From Chloroflexota bacterium (GTDB lineage: Bacteria; Chloroflexota; Anaerolineae; Caldilineales; Caldilineaceae): 17,830 nucleotides of DNA. The stretch covers positions 68,455 through 86,284 of the forward strand of contig DMDA01000044.1 of NCBI GenBank assembly GCA_003451595.1, written 5' to 3'. This document shows positions 7,893 to 15,230 of the stretch, in pieces; positions within the stretch are counted from its first letter, which is position 1; every line of letters begins with the position of its first letter. The notes under the pieces are model-generated. The model searched no databases. It was not told where the DNA came from and was given only the letters and a program-made list of their open reading frames with translations. The position numbers and the translations under genes are program-made.

Positions 7893-8573
7893 CTACTGAA
7901 AGCCTGGAATGGGCAGTTTGGGGTAGCGTAGTTCACCGAGATCGAGTACTGCATTGGGCTTGACTTCGATCACAATGGTGTCTCCAGTTTCAACATTGTC
8001 CAATTGATACTGAGTGACTACTGCATCCAAGATCAGAGTGTATCGCCCAGGTTTCAAGTTGTTGAAAACAAAGCGTCCATAATCATCGGTTGTGGTTTTG
8101 GGCGCCGCAGATGCCTCATAACCACTTGCCTTAGGCAAACCGTCATCTCCCAGGATCACTTCGGCAAGACCAATCACCAAACCAGCGACAGCTACATCTC
8201 CTGTTGGGCGTGTCACAATGATTTGTCCGATTAGCCCACCTGTATCGGCTGCTGTGACCGGCGTTGGTGCTGGAGCAGGTGGCATGAGTGGTGAGGGCGG
8301 GGCAAGGGGGGAGTCCGGCGCCGCCAGCGGCGATTCGGCCTGACTGGGTTCGGCTGTTGGAGGCGCTTTGGGGGTAACCGTTGCTATAACAGGTGTTGGC
8401 TGCACCTTTGTCGCAGTAGACGCCGTTGTCGGGACGACGGTTGGGGGCATAGGTGTCGCCGTGGGGGTATCCCCGCCACCGCAAGCCGTCATCGCCGCCA
8501 ATACTCCTGCCGAAACTGCAATCAAAGTGATTCTTGAAAAGCGAGCACGTAATTGCTTCATCATTGCTTTCAT
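7893..8573 (-). CDS. Pro/Thr-rich lipoprotein with prealbumin-like domain
   Basis: The 226-aa product starts with a positively charged and hydrophobic signal (about 1-30) ending in AAMTACGGG. Cys31 is the likely lipidated residue, although Met at -3 is less usual than Leu. A low-complexity linker rich in Pro, Thr, Ala and Ser follows (about 36-108), with SPLA/SPLM-type repeats that suggest an extended stalk. The C-terminal part (about 112-215) resembles the carboxypeptidase regulatory-like (prealbumin-like) fold, seen in TTDDYGRFVFNNLKPGRYTL. Such domains are usually surface beta-sandwiches with no catalysis. The start is ATG at 8573, and nearby in-frame ATGs at 8564 and 8561 are alternatives because the ribosome-binding site is weak. 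Its promoter should lie within 8574-8735, where TTGACC and TTGACG are present without a clear partner -10. Confidence 0.8.
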   Translation of the reverse strand: MKAMMKQLRARFSRITLIAVSAGVLAAMTACGGGDTPTATPMPPTVVPTTASTATKVQPTPVIATVTPKAPPTAEPSQAESPLAAPDSPLAPPSPLMPPAPAPTPVTAADTGGLIGQIIVTRPTGDVAVAGLVIGLAEVILGDDGLPKASGYEASAAPKTTTDDYGRFVFNNLKPGRYTLILDAVVTQYQLDNVETGDTIVIEVKPNAVLDLGELRYPKLPIPGFQ

Positions 8574-8738
8574 CTCAAAAAATTAAACATGAACATTCCA
8601 GACACTGTCGGTAGCTTGCGTCAAGCGCTATGGTCAACGTGAGCAAGTCATCTGTAAGTCTATGTTCAGCTAGTTCTCTGCTTATCCTGATTTGGGTCAC
8701 TAGCTGCCTGGGGGTAATCCCTTCGATACAAATCACAA

Positions 8739-8770
8739 AAGGAGAGGGAGATTGCAATCTCCCTCTCCTT
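8739..8770 (-). terminator. Strong intrinsic terminator of the four-module protein gene
   Basis: A perfect inverted repeat has 15-bp arms meeting at a GC centre. The left arm is AAGGAGAGGGAGATT (8739-8753) and the right arm is its exact complement (8756-8770). On the minus strand it begins 25 nt after the stop at 8796, and TTTT follows the stem. This is the strongest terminator in the window and fits a highly transcribed gene. Confidence 0.85.
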
Positions 8771-8795
8771 AGAACTAAATTGTCAGGAAGAGAGG

Positions 8796-10163
8796 CTACT
8801 GCTTGACACCTTCATAGACCAGGAAGTTGTCATTTGTTCCTTGCTTCAGCTGGTTTACCACCGCAACCAACTTTGCTCCAGCGCCGCCATTGCAGATCGC
8901 TGAGCCGACATAGCCGTTGGCCAATTGATTGAGTTGAATGTCGTTTAGTGCCTCGCCGGGCGCCAGAGTCTTGGTCACGGTGCGGGCGTTGTTCTGGAAG
9001 GTGCAGTTTACTGTCACACTATTGGTGCCAACATTCTGCACGTTGAACCCTGTGAAGTAGCCACTGTTGCGGTCCATGATCAACGGCATCACAACCGTTT
9101 CTCCGGCATCGTTCACAGTGTTGAAGGAGACATAGGCCTCACCATTTACGTTCGGAAGGAGCTGATTGCCAATCCCTACCAACGGTTGGTTGGCCGAATT
9201 CGCCGTAACCTGTGCTGACCCAACAAACTTGGCGCCCTTCACGCAGGTGCTGGTGCCCGGAGGGGTAGCCGACGGGTGGAATGCTGCAAGCGCAAACGTA
9301 GCTGAGGCGCCCGGTTGAATTGTCTGTGTCTCCGTGCAAGCGGTGCCGTTGCCAGGAGTTGGAGTGTAACCCAGCGTGACATCGGTGGCAGTGGTGCCAG
9401 CATTCTGGATTTGGATGCCTGTGATGTAGTTTGCGTTGTTAGCGTTCACCAGCGGGAAGACCGGATTGGTCGAGGCGTCGGTGTCACGGAATCCAGTGTA
9501 CGCAAAGATAATCTTGTTGCTTTCCTGGATCACCGCTGCTACTACGGGCTGATCGCTGGTGATTGTACCGGCAAAGACTGCATTCGGATGGGCTTCCTGG
9601 GACTGGTACACGACCCGTGCCGCGCCAGGTTTGATGGTGAACGGGCCAGCAGTCACGCCATTGCTATATGCCACATTGACTGTTGCGTTCTGTGTACCAG
9701 CATTTTGGATACTGTACCAGGTTGTGAAACCACCATTGTTCTTGTTCAACAGTGGCAGTAGCACCTTGGTGCTGCCTTGTGATCGCCCAACATAAGATCC
9801 ACCAGCCTTGAAATCTGAAGAGAGAATGTTGACAATGCCGGCTACATTTTTGTCAGAGCCAACTACAATGGAACCGCTGAAGCCAGCCGAAACATTGCTG
9901 ATCGGGAAATAGGTCTTCGAGCTGTTTCCAGGGATCGTGTCATTCAGCGGCGAACCGTTCTGGTTGCCGTCTGAGTTATTGTAGGCAGTGAGGGTTACGA
10001 CTGCCGAAGTCGAAGTGAGATTGGCAATTTGGACGCCTGCTGTGTAGCCAGGGAATTGCGTCTGTGCTGCTGCCGGCTGAGCCGCCAGGGCAAATCCACC
10101 CGCCAACACGATGGCTAGGATGAGGGTCAAGCGACCGAGTACCTGAAGTGTGTTTCGCATCAT
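8796..10163 (-). CDS. Secreted protein of four related modules
   Basis: The 455-aa product has a classical signal peptide (about 1-33, ending AQPAAA before QTQF). The rest consists of four related modules at about 36-118, 133-216, 234-336 and 357-441. Each opens with a pattern like PLVNANN..Y.TGIQIQNAGT followed by alternating hydrophobic residues (VTLGYT). Each closes with a V/F-x-GS/GT block and a VV/LVG.. strand. This looks like repeated beta-sandwich domains. Modules 3 and 4 each hold two Cys (276 and 307; 387 and 424), consistent with disulfides, while modules 1 and 2 have none. There is no C-terminal anchor or sorting motif. The start is ATG at 10163 with GGAG 7 nt upstream. A strong terminator follows. 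A surface-layer, sheath or adhesive role is a guess from architecture, not from a recognised family. Confidence 0.8.
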   Translation of the reverse strand: MMRNTLQVLGRLTLILAIVLAGGFALAAQPAAAQTQFPGYTAGVQIANLTSTSAVVTLTAYNNSDGNQNGSPLNDTIPGNSSKTYFPISNVSAGFSGSIVVGSDKNVAGIVNILSSDFKAGGSYVGRSQGSTKVLLPLLNKNNGGFTTWYSIQNAGTQNATVNVAYSNGVTAGPFTIKPGAARVVYQSQEAHPNAVFAGTITSDQPVVAAVIQESNKIIFAYTGFRDTDASTNPVFPLVNANNANYITGIQIQNAGTTATDVTLGYTPTPGNGTACTETQTIQPGASATFALAAFHPSATPPGTSTCVKGAKFVGSAQVTANSANQPLVGIGNQLLPNVNGEAYVSFNTVNDAGETVVMPLIMDRNSGYFTGFNVQNVGTNSVTVNCTFQNNARTVTKTLAPGEALNDIQLNQLANGYVGSAICNGGAGAKLVAVVNQLKQGTNDNFLVYEGVKQ

Positions 10164-10179
10164 CTGAAGTCTCCGTTTG

Positions 10180-10386
10180 TTACTGCATCTGAAACTTTTT
10201 AGTAGTAGCCTTTCCGCTGATCGAGTCTACAAGATTGGGAGATAGCCAGCCTTGCAGGGTTCGATTAGGCAGATACAACTGCACTCTCAAAGTACTTAAG
10301 TCATCGATTCGATGCAATACACCGTTAGTAGTATCTTGTCGTTCACTCTGGAAAAACGTGGTAAGGACTGTAAACTGTGGTGGCAT
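10180..10386 (-). CDS. Possible small ORF coupled to the flippase-like gene
   Basis: A 68-codon frame begins at an ATG that overlaps the upstream stop codon as TGATG, an arrangement often used for translational coupling. It runs to 10180, just before the four-module gene. The product has no recognised family, signal or membrane segment. An AAGGA lies only about 3 nt from the ATG, which is too close to be ideal. The frame also fills the only space available for the promoter of the downstream gene. I regard it as doubtful and list it because of the stop-start overlap. Confidence 0.22.
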   Translation of the reverse strand: MPPQFTVLTTFFQSERQDTTNGVLHRIDDLSTLRVQLYLPNRTLQGWLSPNLVDSISGKATTKKFQMQ

Positions 10387-11327
10387 CAATCCTTATTGAC
10401 GGGGGGGAAAGGCAGATTGGCGTCGGGATTCACCCTCCGCCAGATCGCCTCGCCGCCGAACCATAGACCGACTGCCAGCAGGTCGAACGCGGTTAATGTG
10501 ACGCGCACAGTCAATGCCAGAACGACAGCAACCGACATCGGCATAACTGCGGTCATTAGCAGCGTTAGACCGATTTCGGTAAATCCGAAGTTGCTCGGTA
10601 GGAAAAAGACCAGCGTCGAAAGTGCGCCAACAAGCGCCCACGCACCTATTGTATAAGGCAGATGTTCGCTACCCAGACCGGTAAATGCATACGCCAGCAA
10701 GTAGAAGATCAGGCCGCTTCCGATCCAGGCAACAACATAGGAGAAGAGCCAACAGATTAGCTGGCTATAGCGCAGTTGCGGTGCGTCTACTTTGCCAATC
10801 CGTTTTAGCAGCCATCGGCTTGATCTTGGCTGGATTAGCAGTGCACCAATGCCTACTGTGGCAATTAGTACCCAGAGATATCCGCCTGGCACTGGTTGAA
10901 AGCCTGCGACCCATAACATGACTGTTACCAACGCAGCGCCCACTGTTAGCAGCACCAACTCTAGACTGCTCACCACCGCCACCAAACGCGCTGATTCACC
11001 TTGTTGTCGGTAAAGATAGCTACGCCCCGCAATGTACCAGATCGTGCCTGGTAGCCGCCGAAAGAGATGCGAGGCAACATAGTAATCAAGATGCACGGAC
11101 ATGGGTAATGTACTGCCAACCGCGCGCATCTCGGCCACCCACGTGAACGCAACAATTGCAAATGTCGCGATCAGGACACCAAAGGCGAGCGCCACTGCGC
11201 ACCAGTCGATTTGCCAGTCGTAGGTCAACAGCGTATCGCGCCCCTGATAGATTATGTAGATCAGTATGGCGAAGGTCACTACAATGCTAAAGAGCGCCAG
11301 TAATCGGACGCGCAGGGATCGCAACAC
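10386..11327 (-). CDS. Flippase-like membrane protein (LPG synthase TM-domain family)
   Basis: The 313-aa product is hydrophobic throughout, with about eight membrane segments. It shows the hallmarks of the family named for the membrane domain of lysylphosphatidylglycerol synthase (UPF0104): a polar RRLPGTIWYIAGR segment after the second or third helix (about 90-102), and the later FFLPSNFGFTEIGLTLLM segment (about 255-272). Members are often found in glycan and glycolipid gene clusters, where a lipid-flipping role has been proposed but rarely shown. The start is GTG at 11327, where GGAAG lies 5 nt upstream. It follows the methyltransferase gene by 11 bp, so the two belong to one transcript that begins at the glycosyltransferase at 14027. 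No clear terminator was found after it. Confidence 0.85.
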   Translation of the reverse strand: MLRSLRVRLLALFSIVVTFAILIYIIYQGRDTLLTYDWQIDWCAVALAFGVLIATFAIVAFTWVAEMRAVGSTLPMSVHLDYYVASHLFRRLPGTIWYIAGRSYLYRQQGESARLVAVVSSLELVLLTVGAALVTVMLWVAGFQPVPGGYLWVLIATVGIGALLIQPRSSRWLLKRIGKVDAPQLRYSQLICWLFSYVVAWIGSGLIFYLLAYAFTGLGSEHLPYTIGAWALVGALSTLVFFLPSNFGFTEIGLTLLMTAVMPMSVAVVLALTVRVTLTAFDLLAVGLWFGGEAIWRRVNPDANLPFPPVNKD

Positions 11328-11338
11328 GTTGTCTTCCG

Positions 11339-12106
11339 TCAGTAAGGCAGCATCGGGTAATGCTGCGGTGACATAACATCTGCAGGCCGGCAGAGAAAGA
11401 TAAAATGATTTGCTAAATTGATTGGCACAGCCTTTCCAATCGCTCCCTTAACAAACTTCTGCGGACGCATCGCTGTCCAAATCATATCTTTACGGGTGCG
11501 TGGGCGGTTGAACTCGCCGAAGGGCACCGTCCGCTCAATATACAGACCGCCATTGTTCAACATGATTTCCCAAGTACGGCGTGTGGCGTATCGCTGAATT
11601 GGCTGTTCGTCGTCGAAAACTTCACCGTGATGCAAGACATGTCGAATGTTGCCAAGCGCGCCAAAGGCATTAGGTAGCAAGACACAGACTATGCCGTCAG
11701 GCTTTGCTATCCGCGCTAATTGGGCGGCGCCTTCTGCCGGATTAGCGTAGTGCTCCAAACTGCCGATGCTCATTACGACATCGGCGCAATGAGCCGGCAT
11801 GGGAAGATATTGACCGTTTCCAACTATCCACTGCGCCGTTTTGCTTGACTGGGCGGCTTCGACGATGCCTTCTATTGCCAGATCCAACCCAATAGCACGA
11901 ATGCCACGCTCCGCAGCCAGTTGCACCAAACGTCCGTTGCCGCACGCCACATCGACCAGCAATTGACCTGTGCGGGCCTGCGCAACTTCCAGTAGCCAAA
12001 GATAGAAAGAATCGCGCATACTGATCTTCCGCTTACGAAAAAAATCGTTGTATGCCTGCTGAATTGATCCGCCATTTGTAACGGAGCGATGTCGAATCTC
12101 GATCAT
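11339..12106 (-). CDS. Class I SAM-dependent methyltransferase
   Basis: This 255-aa protein has a Rossmann-type SAM domain of the methyltransferase-11 kind. VDVACGNGRLVQLAAERG (about 51-68) is the glycine-rich SAM loop, GLDLAIEGI carries the acidic ribose-binding residue, and SIGSLEHYANP (about 113-123) is the post-motif region. The C-terminal part shows no domain I recognise. The start chosen is ATG at 12106, with AAGGGA 12 nt upstream. A TTG at 12127 would create a 4-bp overlap with the preceding stop and is a real alternative. The gene lies between a second methyltransferase and the flippase-like gene. Its acceptor is probably a sugar or lipid-linked glycan, but that is inferred only from neighbours. 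Confidence 0.85.
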   Translation of the reverse strand: MIEIRHRSVTNGGSIQQAYNDFFRKRKISMRDSFYLWLLEVAQARTGQLLVDVACGNGRLVQLAAERGIRAIGLDLAIEGIVEAAQSSKTAQWIVGNGQYLPMPAHCADVVMSIGSLEHYANPAEGAAQLARIAKPDGIVCVLLPNAFGALGNIRHVLHHGEVFDDEQPIQRYATRRTWEIMLNNGGLYIERTVPFGEFNRPRTRKDMIWTAMRPQKFVKGAIGKAVPINLANHFIFLCRPADVMSPQHYPMLPY

Positions 12107-12123
12107 TTTGTGACTGTATCCCT

Positions 12124-13056
12124 TCAAGGCCGCTTTTGCGCTGTGACTACCATCAACGGGCCGCGTTTGAGTGCACTTGGCACCCAGAAGAATGGAGCAC
12201 TAATCAAGCGCGACGCTGGATGATAGAGCAGTCTCGCAACGCGTTGTTTGATTTTTTCAGGCCATCGATGCGCCGTCATCCAAAAACGTACGCTCAAGAC
12301 AAATGTTACGTAGCCGCCAATTCCACAACTTAAGTCGATCATCTGGAAATTCGTCTGCGCCAACATCGCTTTCAATGTTTCCGGTCGAAATACAAAAAGA
12401 TGACGCGGCGCATCCAGACCTGCCCAGGCATCGCCAAAGAGCGTTGCATCCCAACTCGCCAAGTTTGGTACACGGATCACCAAGATGCCGTCGTCTTTCA
12501 GCACGCGGCTGATTTCGCGCAGCGTGCCCAACGGATCGTGCACGTGCTCCAGCACGTCCCACATTGTCACGCAATCAAAGCTGCCATCAGGAAAGTTGGC
12601 TTCTTCTAGTGTACCTGGGAAAACATCGAGGTTGTGCACAGAACGCGCATACTCCGCAATCTGCGCACTCGGCTCGACGCCCTGCACTTGCCAACCTCGC
12701 TGTGCTTGCATGCCCAATAAGAATGTCCCGGACGCACAGCCGATGTCAAGCAGACGTCCTCCATGTTTGCGCCGCGTGACATAGCGCGTGCGTTTCTGGG
12801 TTCCGTACGCATATGCACGTTTCAGGAGCGAACTGGGTTCGTAGCCCGCTGTCGGATCAGTGTATGGTTCATATTCAGGAGGATAGTGTTCGCTCATCTC
12901 GGCCAGGGTCGGACGCGGGCTTTGATAGACGAGGCCACACGCCCGACAGCGTACCAAGCGCGCGACGATCTGTTTTCGCTCCAGCAGGTAGTCTGGGATC
13001 ACTCGCTCATCCTCAATAGCATTGCTGCCACAAAGATTGCAATTGGTTAATTCCAT
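12124..13056 (-). CDS. SAM methyltransferase with N-terminal Cys-rich module
   Basis: From ATG at 13056 this encodes 310 aa. The N-terminus has two Cys pairs, NCNLCG (Cys6, Cys9) and VRCRACGLVYQSP (Cys37, Cys40), which resemble a small zinc-binding knuckle. The SAM domain follows, with LLDIGCASGTFL (about 102-113), VQGVEPS and DVLEHVHDP (about 167-175). Proteins of this layout are frequent in polysaccharide clusters and are thought to methylate sugars. The start is supported by AGGTGG 8 nt upstream. The open frame extends to 13308, but the extra 84 residues would overlap the preceding glycosyltransferase and look unlike the family. It is 47 bp downstream of that gene and just ahead of the second methyltransferase, so all are probably one operon. 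Confidence 0.9.
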   Translation of the reverse strand: MELTNCNLCGSNAIEDERVIPDYLLERKQIVARLVRCRACGLVYQSPRPTLAEMSEHYPPEYEPYTDPTAGYEPSSLLKRAYAYGTQKRTRYVTRRKHGGRLLDIGCASGTFLLGMQAQRGWQVQGVEPSAQIAEYARSVHNLDVFPGTLEEANFPDGSFDCVTMWDVLEHVHDPLGTLREISRVLKDDGILVIRVPNLASWDATLFGDAWAGLDAPRHLFVFRPETLKAMLAQTNFQMIDLSCGIGGYVTFVLSVRFWMTAHRWPEKIKQRVARLLYHPASRLISAPFFWVPSALKRGPLMVVTAQKRP

Positions 13057-13103
13057 CGCAATGTCCACCTGGGATAGGGTGAGAAAATGGCTATTAGCTT
13101 CAT

Positions 13104-14027
13104 TTAGGTGCGGCTTAAAGCGGTTGTGTGTCCGCACCAACCATCTCGCCAGGCGCGCCAATTCGTGCGGATCAGGATTGCACGCCCAGCCATGATGTCT
13201 TTCGCAGTTAATAATAAGGTGCGGAGTGTTGTGAATAAGAACAGATACCAGATATGTCGAAGGGTTCCCTGTAGCCGATAAAAGCGAATTTGATTGCGAA
13301 TTCGCCAATAGCGGCTCTGTGGATGATAAATCCCGGTGCTACGTGAAACTTTGTGCCACATCCGCGCCCGAGTGGCAATTCCCATTTGAAAGCCTGCCTG
13401 TTGCGCTCTCCAGCAGAAGTCGACATCTTCCGCGTACATAAAATATGCCTCGTCGAATCCACCGATGCGTGAAAAAACTTTGCGGTGTACGAGCATAGCG
13501 CAGGCATTGACGCTGTCAGCGGCAAGATAAGGTGGGAACTGCTCTGGCGCACGATGATTACGCAGTCTTGCATGCGTTAATAGTGTTGGGCCAATCCGCC
13601 GCTCTCCCACTGACCAGATAGTGTCTGGTTCGTCAGCATACAAGATCATTGGTGATATGATGCTCCAGTGCGGTTGTTCCTGTACTGCGGTCGCCAATTC
13701 TCTGAAGAACGTTGATGCAACGTAGGTGTCGTTGTTGATGAGTAGCACCCACTCTGCGCCAGCCTGTAAAGCGTACCTAATGCCACGGTTTGTACCGCCC
13801 GCAAATCCGAGATTTTCTGCTAATGGTGCATACTTGATGCGATGATCAAACGCCTGCACCAGTTGGTCGAGCGAACCGTCGGTTGAGCCATTGTCAACGA
13901 GAATCAGTTGCGCCAGTGGCAGCCCGGCTGCTTCCAGTGATTTGATACACATGATAGTATCGGGCGCTAGATTCCAATTCAGTACAACAGCGTATAAGGA
14001 TGAAATCCACATTTCAGATCGGCTCAT
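13104..14027 (-). CDS. Family 2 glycosyltransferase (rhamnosyltransferase-like)
   Basis: This 307-aa protein has a GT-A fold typical of rhamnosyl- and galactofuranosyl-transferase-like GT2 enzymes. Visible are VVLNWN at the start, LVDNGSTDGS (about 43-52) for the nucleotide, ENLGFAGGTNRGI (about 71-83), and INND at about 97-100 as the metal-binding acidic motif. YAEDVDFCWRAQQAG further on holds the likely catalytic acidic pair. A hydrophobic stretch with basic flanks near the C-terminus (LRHIWYLFLFTTLRTLLLTA) suggests membrane association. The donor sugar cannot be told. It is the first gene of the leftward series leading to the methyltransferases and the flippase-like gene, and it diverges from the family-4-like gene at 14121. 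ATG at 14027 is used. ATG at 14012 is also possible, and neither has a clear ribosome-binding site. Confidence 0.9.
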   Translation of the reverse strand: MSRSEMWISSLYAVVLNWNLAPDTIMCIKSLEAAGLPLAQLILVDNGSTDGSLDQLVQAFDHRIKYAPLAENLGFAGGTNRGIRYALQAGAEWVLLINNDTYVASTFFRELATAVQEQPHWSIISPMILYADEPDTIWSVGERRIGPTLLTHARLRNHRAPEQFPPYLAADSVNACAMLVHRKVFSRIGGFDEAYFMYAEDVDFCWRAQQAGFQMGIATRARMWHKVSRSTGIYHPQSRYWRIRNQIRFYRLQGTLRHIWYLFLFTTLRTLLLTAKDIMAGRAILIRTNWRAWRDGWCGHTTALSRT

Positions 14028-14120
14028 ATCACAATCTAACCGACAAAACTGAACTCAGTATACTGCATCCATTACAGAACGACAGCGCACGCGATGACAA
14101 GATGTGCAAAATGATAACGC
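14028..14120. promoter_or_regulatory. Divergent control region between two glycosyltransferase genes
   Basis: These 93 bp must hold start signals for both the leftward operon and the rightward gene. The palindrome CAGTATACTG (14056-14065) lies near the middle and contains a TATACT-like -10 on either strand. I could not assign convincing -35 elements, so the exact promoters are unresolved. Confidence 0.4.
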
Positions 14121-15230
14121 ATGATTGCTAGAACCAGTGCTTTGGGGCACACTGCACACCCACACATTTTGTTCGTGGCTGGGCGCGAACTCACCTATAC
14201 GCGCAACGATGTTTTGACGCGCGCTCTCCGACGGCAGGGAACTGCGCTCGATGTAATCGGTGTGTCACAGCAGGTGCGTTCGATCAGCCGGACGACAGCA
14301 CACCTGCTCCCGATGCTTGCGAGCCGCTTGCTAAGGCATCGCTACGATCTGGTAATGGTTGGCTTCTACGGTTATCTCTTAGCGCCTGCTGTTAGAATGT
14401 TCACTCAGGCGCCGCTTCTCTTCGATGCATTTGTGTCAAACTATGACACCCTTTGCTTTGACCGCCAAGTGGTTGCACCTACGTCACTTTTGGGACGAGC
14501 GATCTATCAGTTTGACGCACACATCTGTCGATCGGTCCATCATCTACTGCTTGATACGCCGCAACATGTCGCCTATTTTGTTGATACTTTTGGTCTAGAT
14601 GCACGGCGTATTTCCTGGATTCCAGTCGGCTGCAACGAAGAGATTTTTTATCCGCGTCCAGCGCCATCAAAGCACGACACGACAGTTGTGCTGCATTATA
14701 GTACTTTCTTACCCCTGCACGGCGTCGATGTCATCCTGCGTGCCGCAGCTCACTTGCGCGCTAAACCGGTTCACTTCCGGCTCATTGGCGACGGTCCACT
14801 TTTTGATGCAATGAAGGGGCTAGCCGCAGAGTTGCACCTCAAGAATGTGGAATTCTTGCCTCCTGTCCCACTTGCGTTCTTGGCCGAGGAGATCGCTAAC
14901 GCACACATTTGCCTGGGTGGGCACTTTGGCAGCAGCGGCAAGTCGCAACGTGTGGTGCCCGGAAAAATTTATCAAATGATGGCTTCTCGCCGCGCCATTA
15001 TCGCAGCGGATTCTCCAGCGAATCGTGCCTTGCTCGCACATGGAATCTCAGCGTTGCTGACGCCTGCTGGAGACCCAGAGCAGTTGGCTTCGGCAATTCT
15101 GCATCTGCACGAGAACCCAGCGCTTTGTGCTTCGTTGGCGGATGGCGCCTATCATACCTTCGAGATGGAATGTTCAGAACAGGTAATTGGCGCAAGGTTG
15201 TCATCGATTATGACCGCCCTGCTTGCATGA
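14121..15230 (+). CDS. Family 4-like glycosyltransferase (only plus-strand gene)
   Basis: The 369-aa product has a two-domain GT-B layout. An N-terminal acceptor domain begins with ILFVAGRELTYTRNDVLTRAL. A C-terminal donor domain has LIGDGPL and the segment GGHFGSSGKSQRVVPGKIYQ. In this subgroup that segment replaces the classical E-x7-E motif and binds the nucleotide-sugar. GCNEEIFYP (about 170-180) is the usual linker region. Substrates are unknown. The gene is read opposite to all others in the window. It shares a 93-bp divergent region with the family-2 gene and overlaps the end of the next minus-strand glycosyltransferase by 23 bp. ATG at 14121 has no clear ribosome-binding site, but the protein start fits the fold. 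Confidence 0.88.
   Translation: MIARTSALGHTAHPHILFVAGRELTYTRNDVLTRALRRQGTALDVIGVSQQVRSISRTTAHLLPMLASRLLRHRYDLVMVGFYGYLLAPAVRMFTQAPLLFDAFVSNYDTLCFDRQVVAPTSLLGRAIYQFDAHICRSVHHLLLDTPQHVAYFVDTFGLDARRISWIPVGCNEEIFYPRPAPSKHDTTVVLHYSTFLPLHGVDVILRAAAHLRAKPVHFRLIGDGPLFDAMKGLAAELHLKNVEFLPPVPLAFLAEEIANAHICLGGHFGSSGKSQRVVPGKIYQMMASRRAIIAADSPANRALLAHGISALLTPAGDPEQLASAILHLHENPALCASLADGAYHTFEMECSEQVIGARLSSIMTALLA

Noticed and set aside
8368..8586. Plus-strand frame opposite the lipoprotein linker
   Set aside because: Its Val/Gly-rich product is the mirror of the Pro/Thr-rich codons on the minus strand.
8575..8757. 60-codon minus-strand frame between the lipoprotein and four-module genes
   Set aside because: It starts inside the terminator stem, has no ribosome-binding site and resembles no protein. 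The space is better explained as terminator plus promoter.
10302..10314. Short inverted repeat CATCG-ATT-CGATG after the flippase-like gene
   Set aside because: Five-base arms without a U-tract are too weak to call a terminator.
10164..10385. Riboswitch upstream of the four-module protein gene
   Set aside because: I looked for class I cyclic-di-GMP and other common aptamer landmarks and did not find them. No clear promoter could be assigned either.
13057..13308. Upstream extension of the Cys-rich methyltransferase
   Set aside because: It overlaps the preceding glycosyltransferase by about 200 bp, whereas ATG 13056 has a strong ribosome-binding site and begins right at the Cys-rich module.
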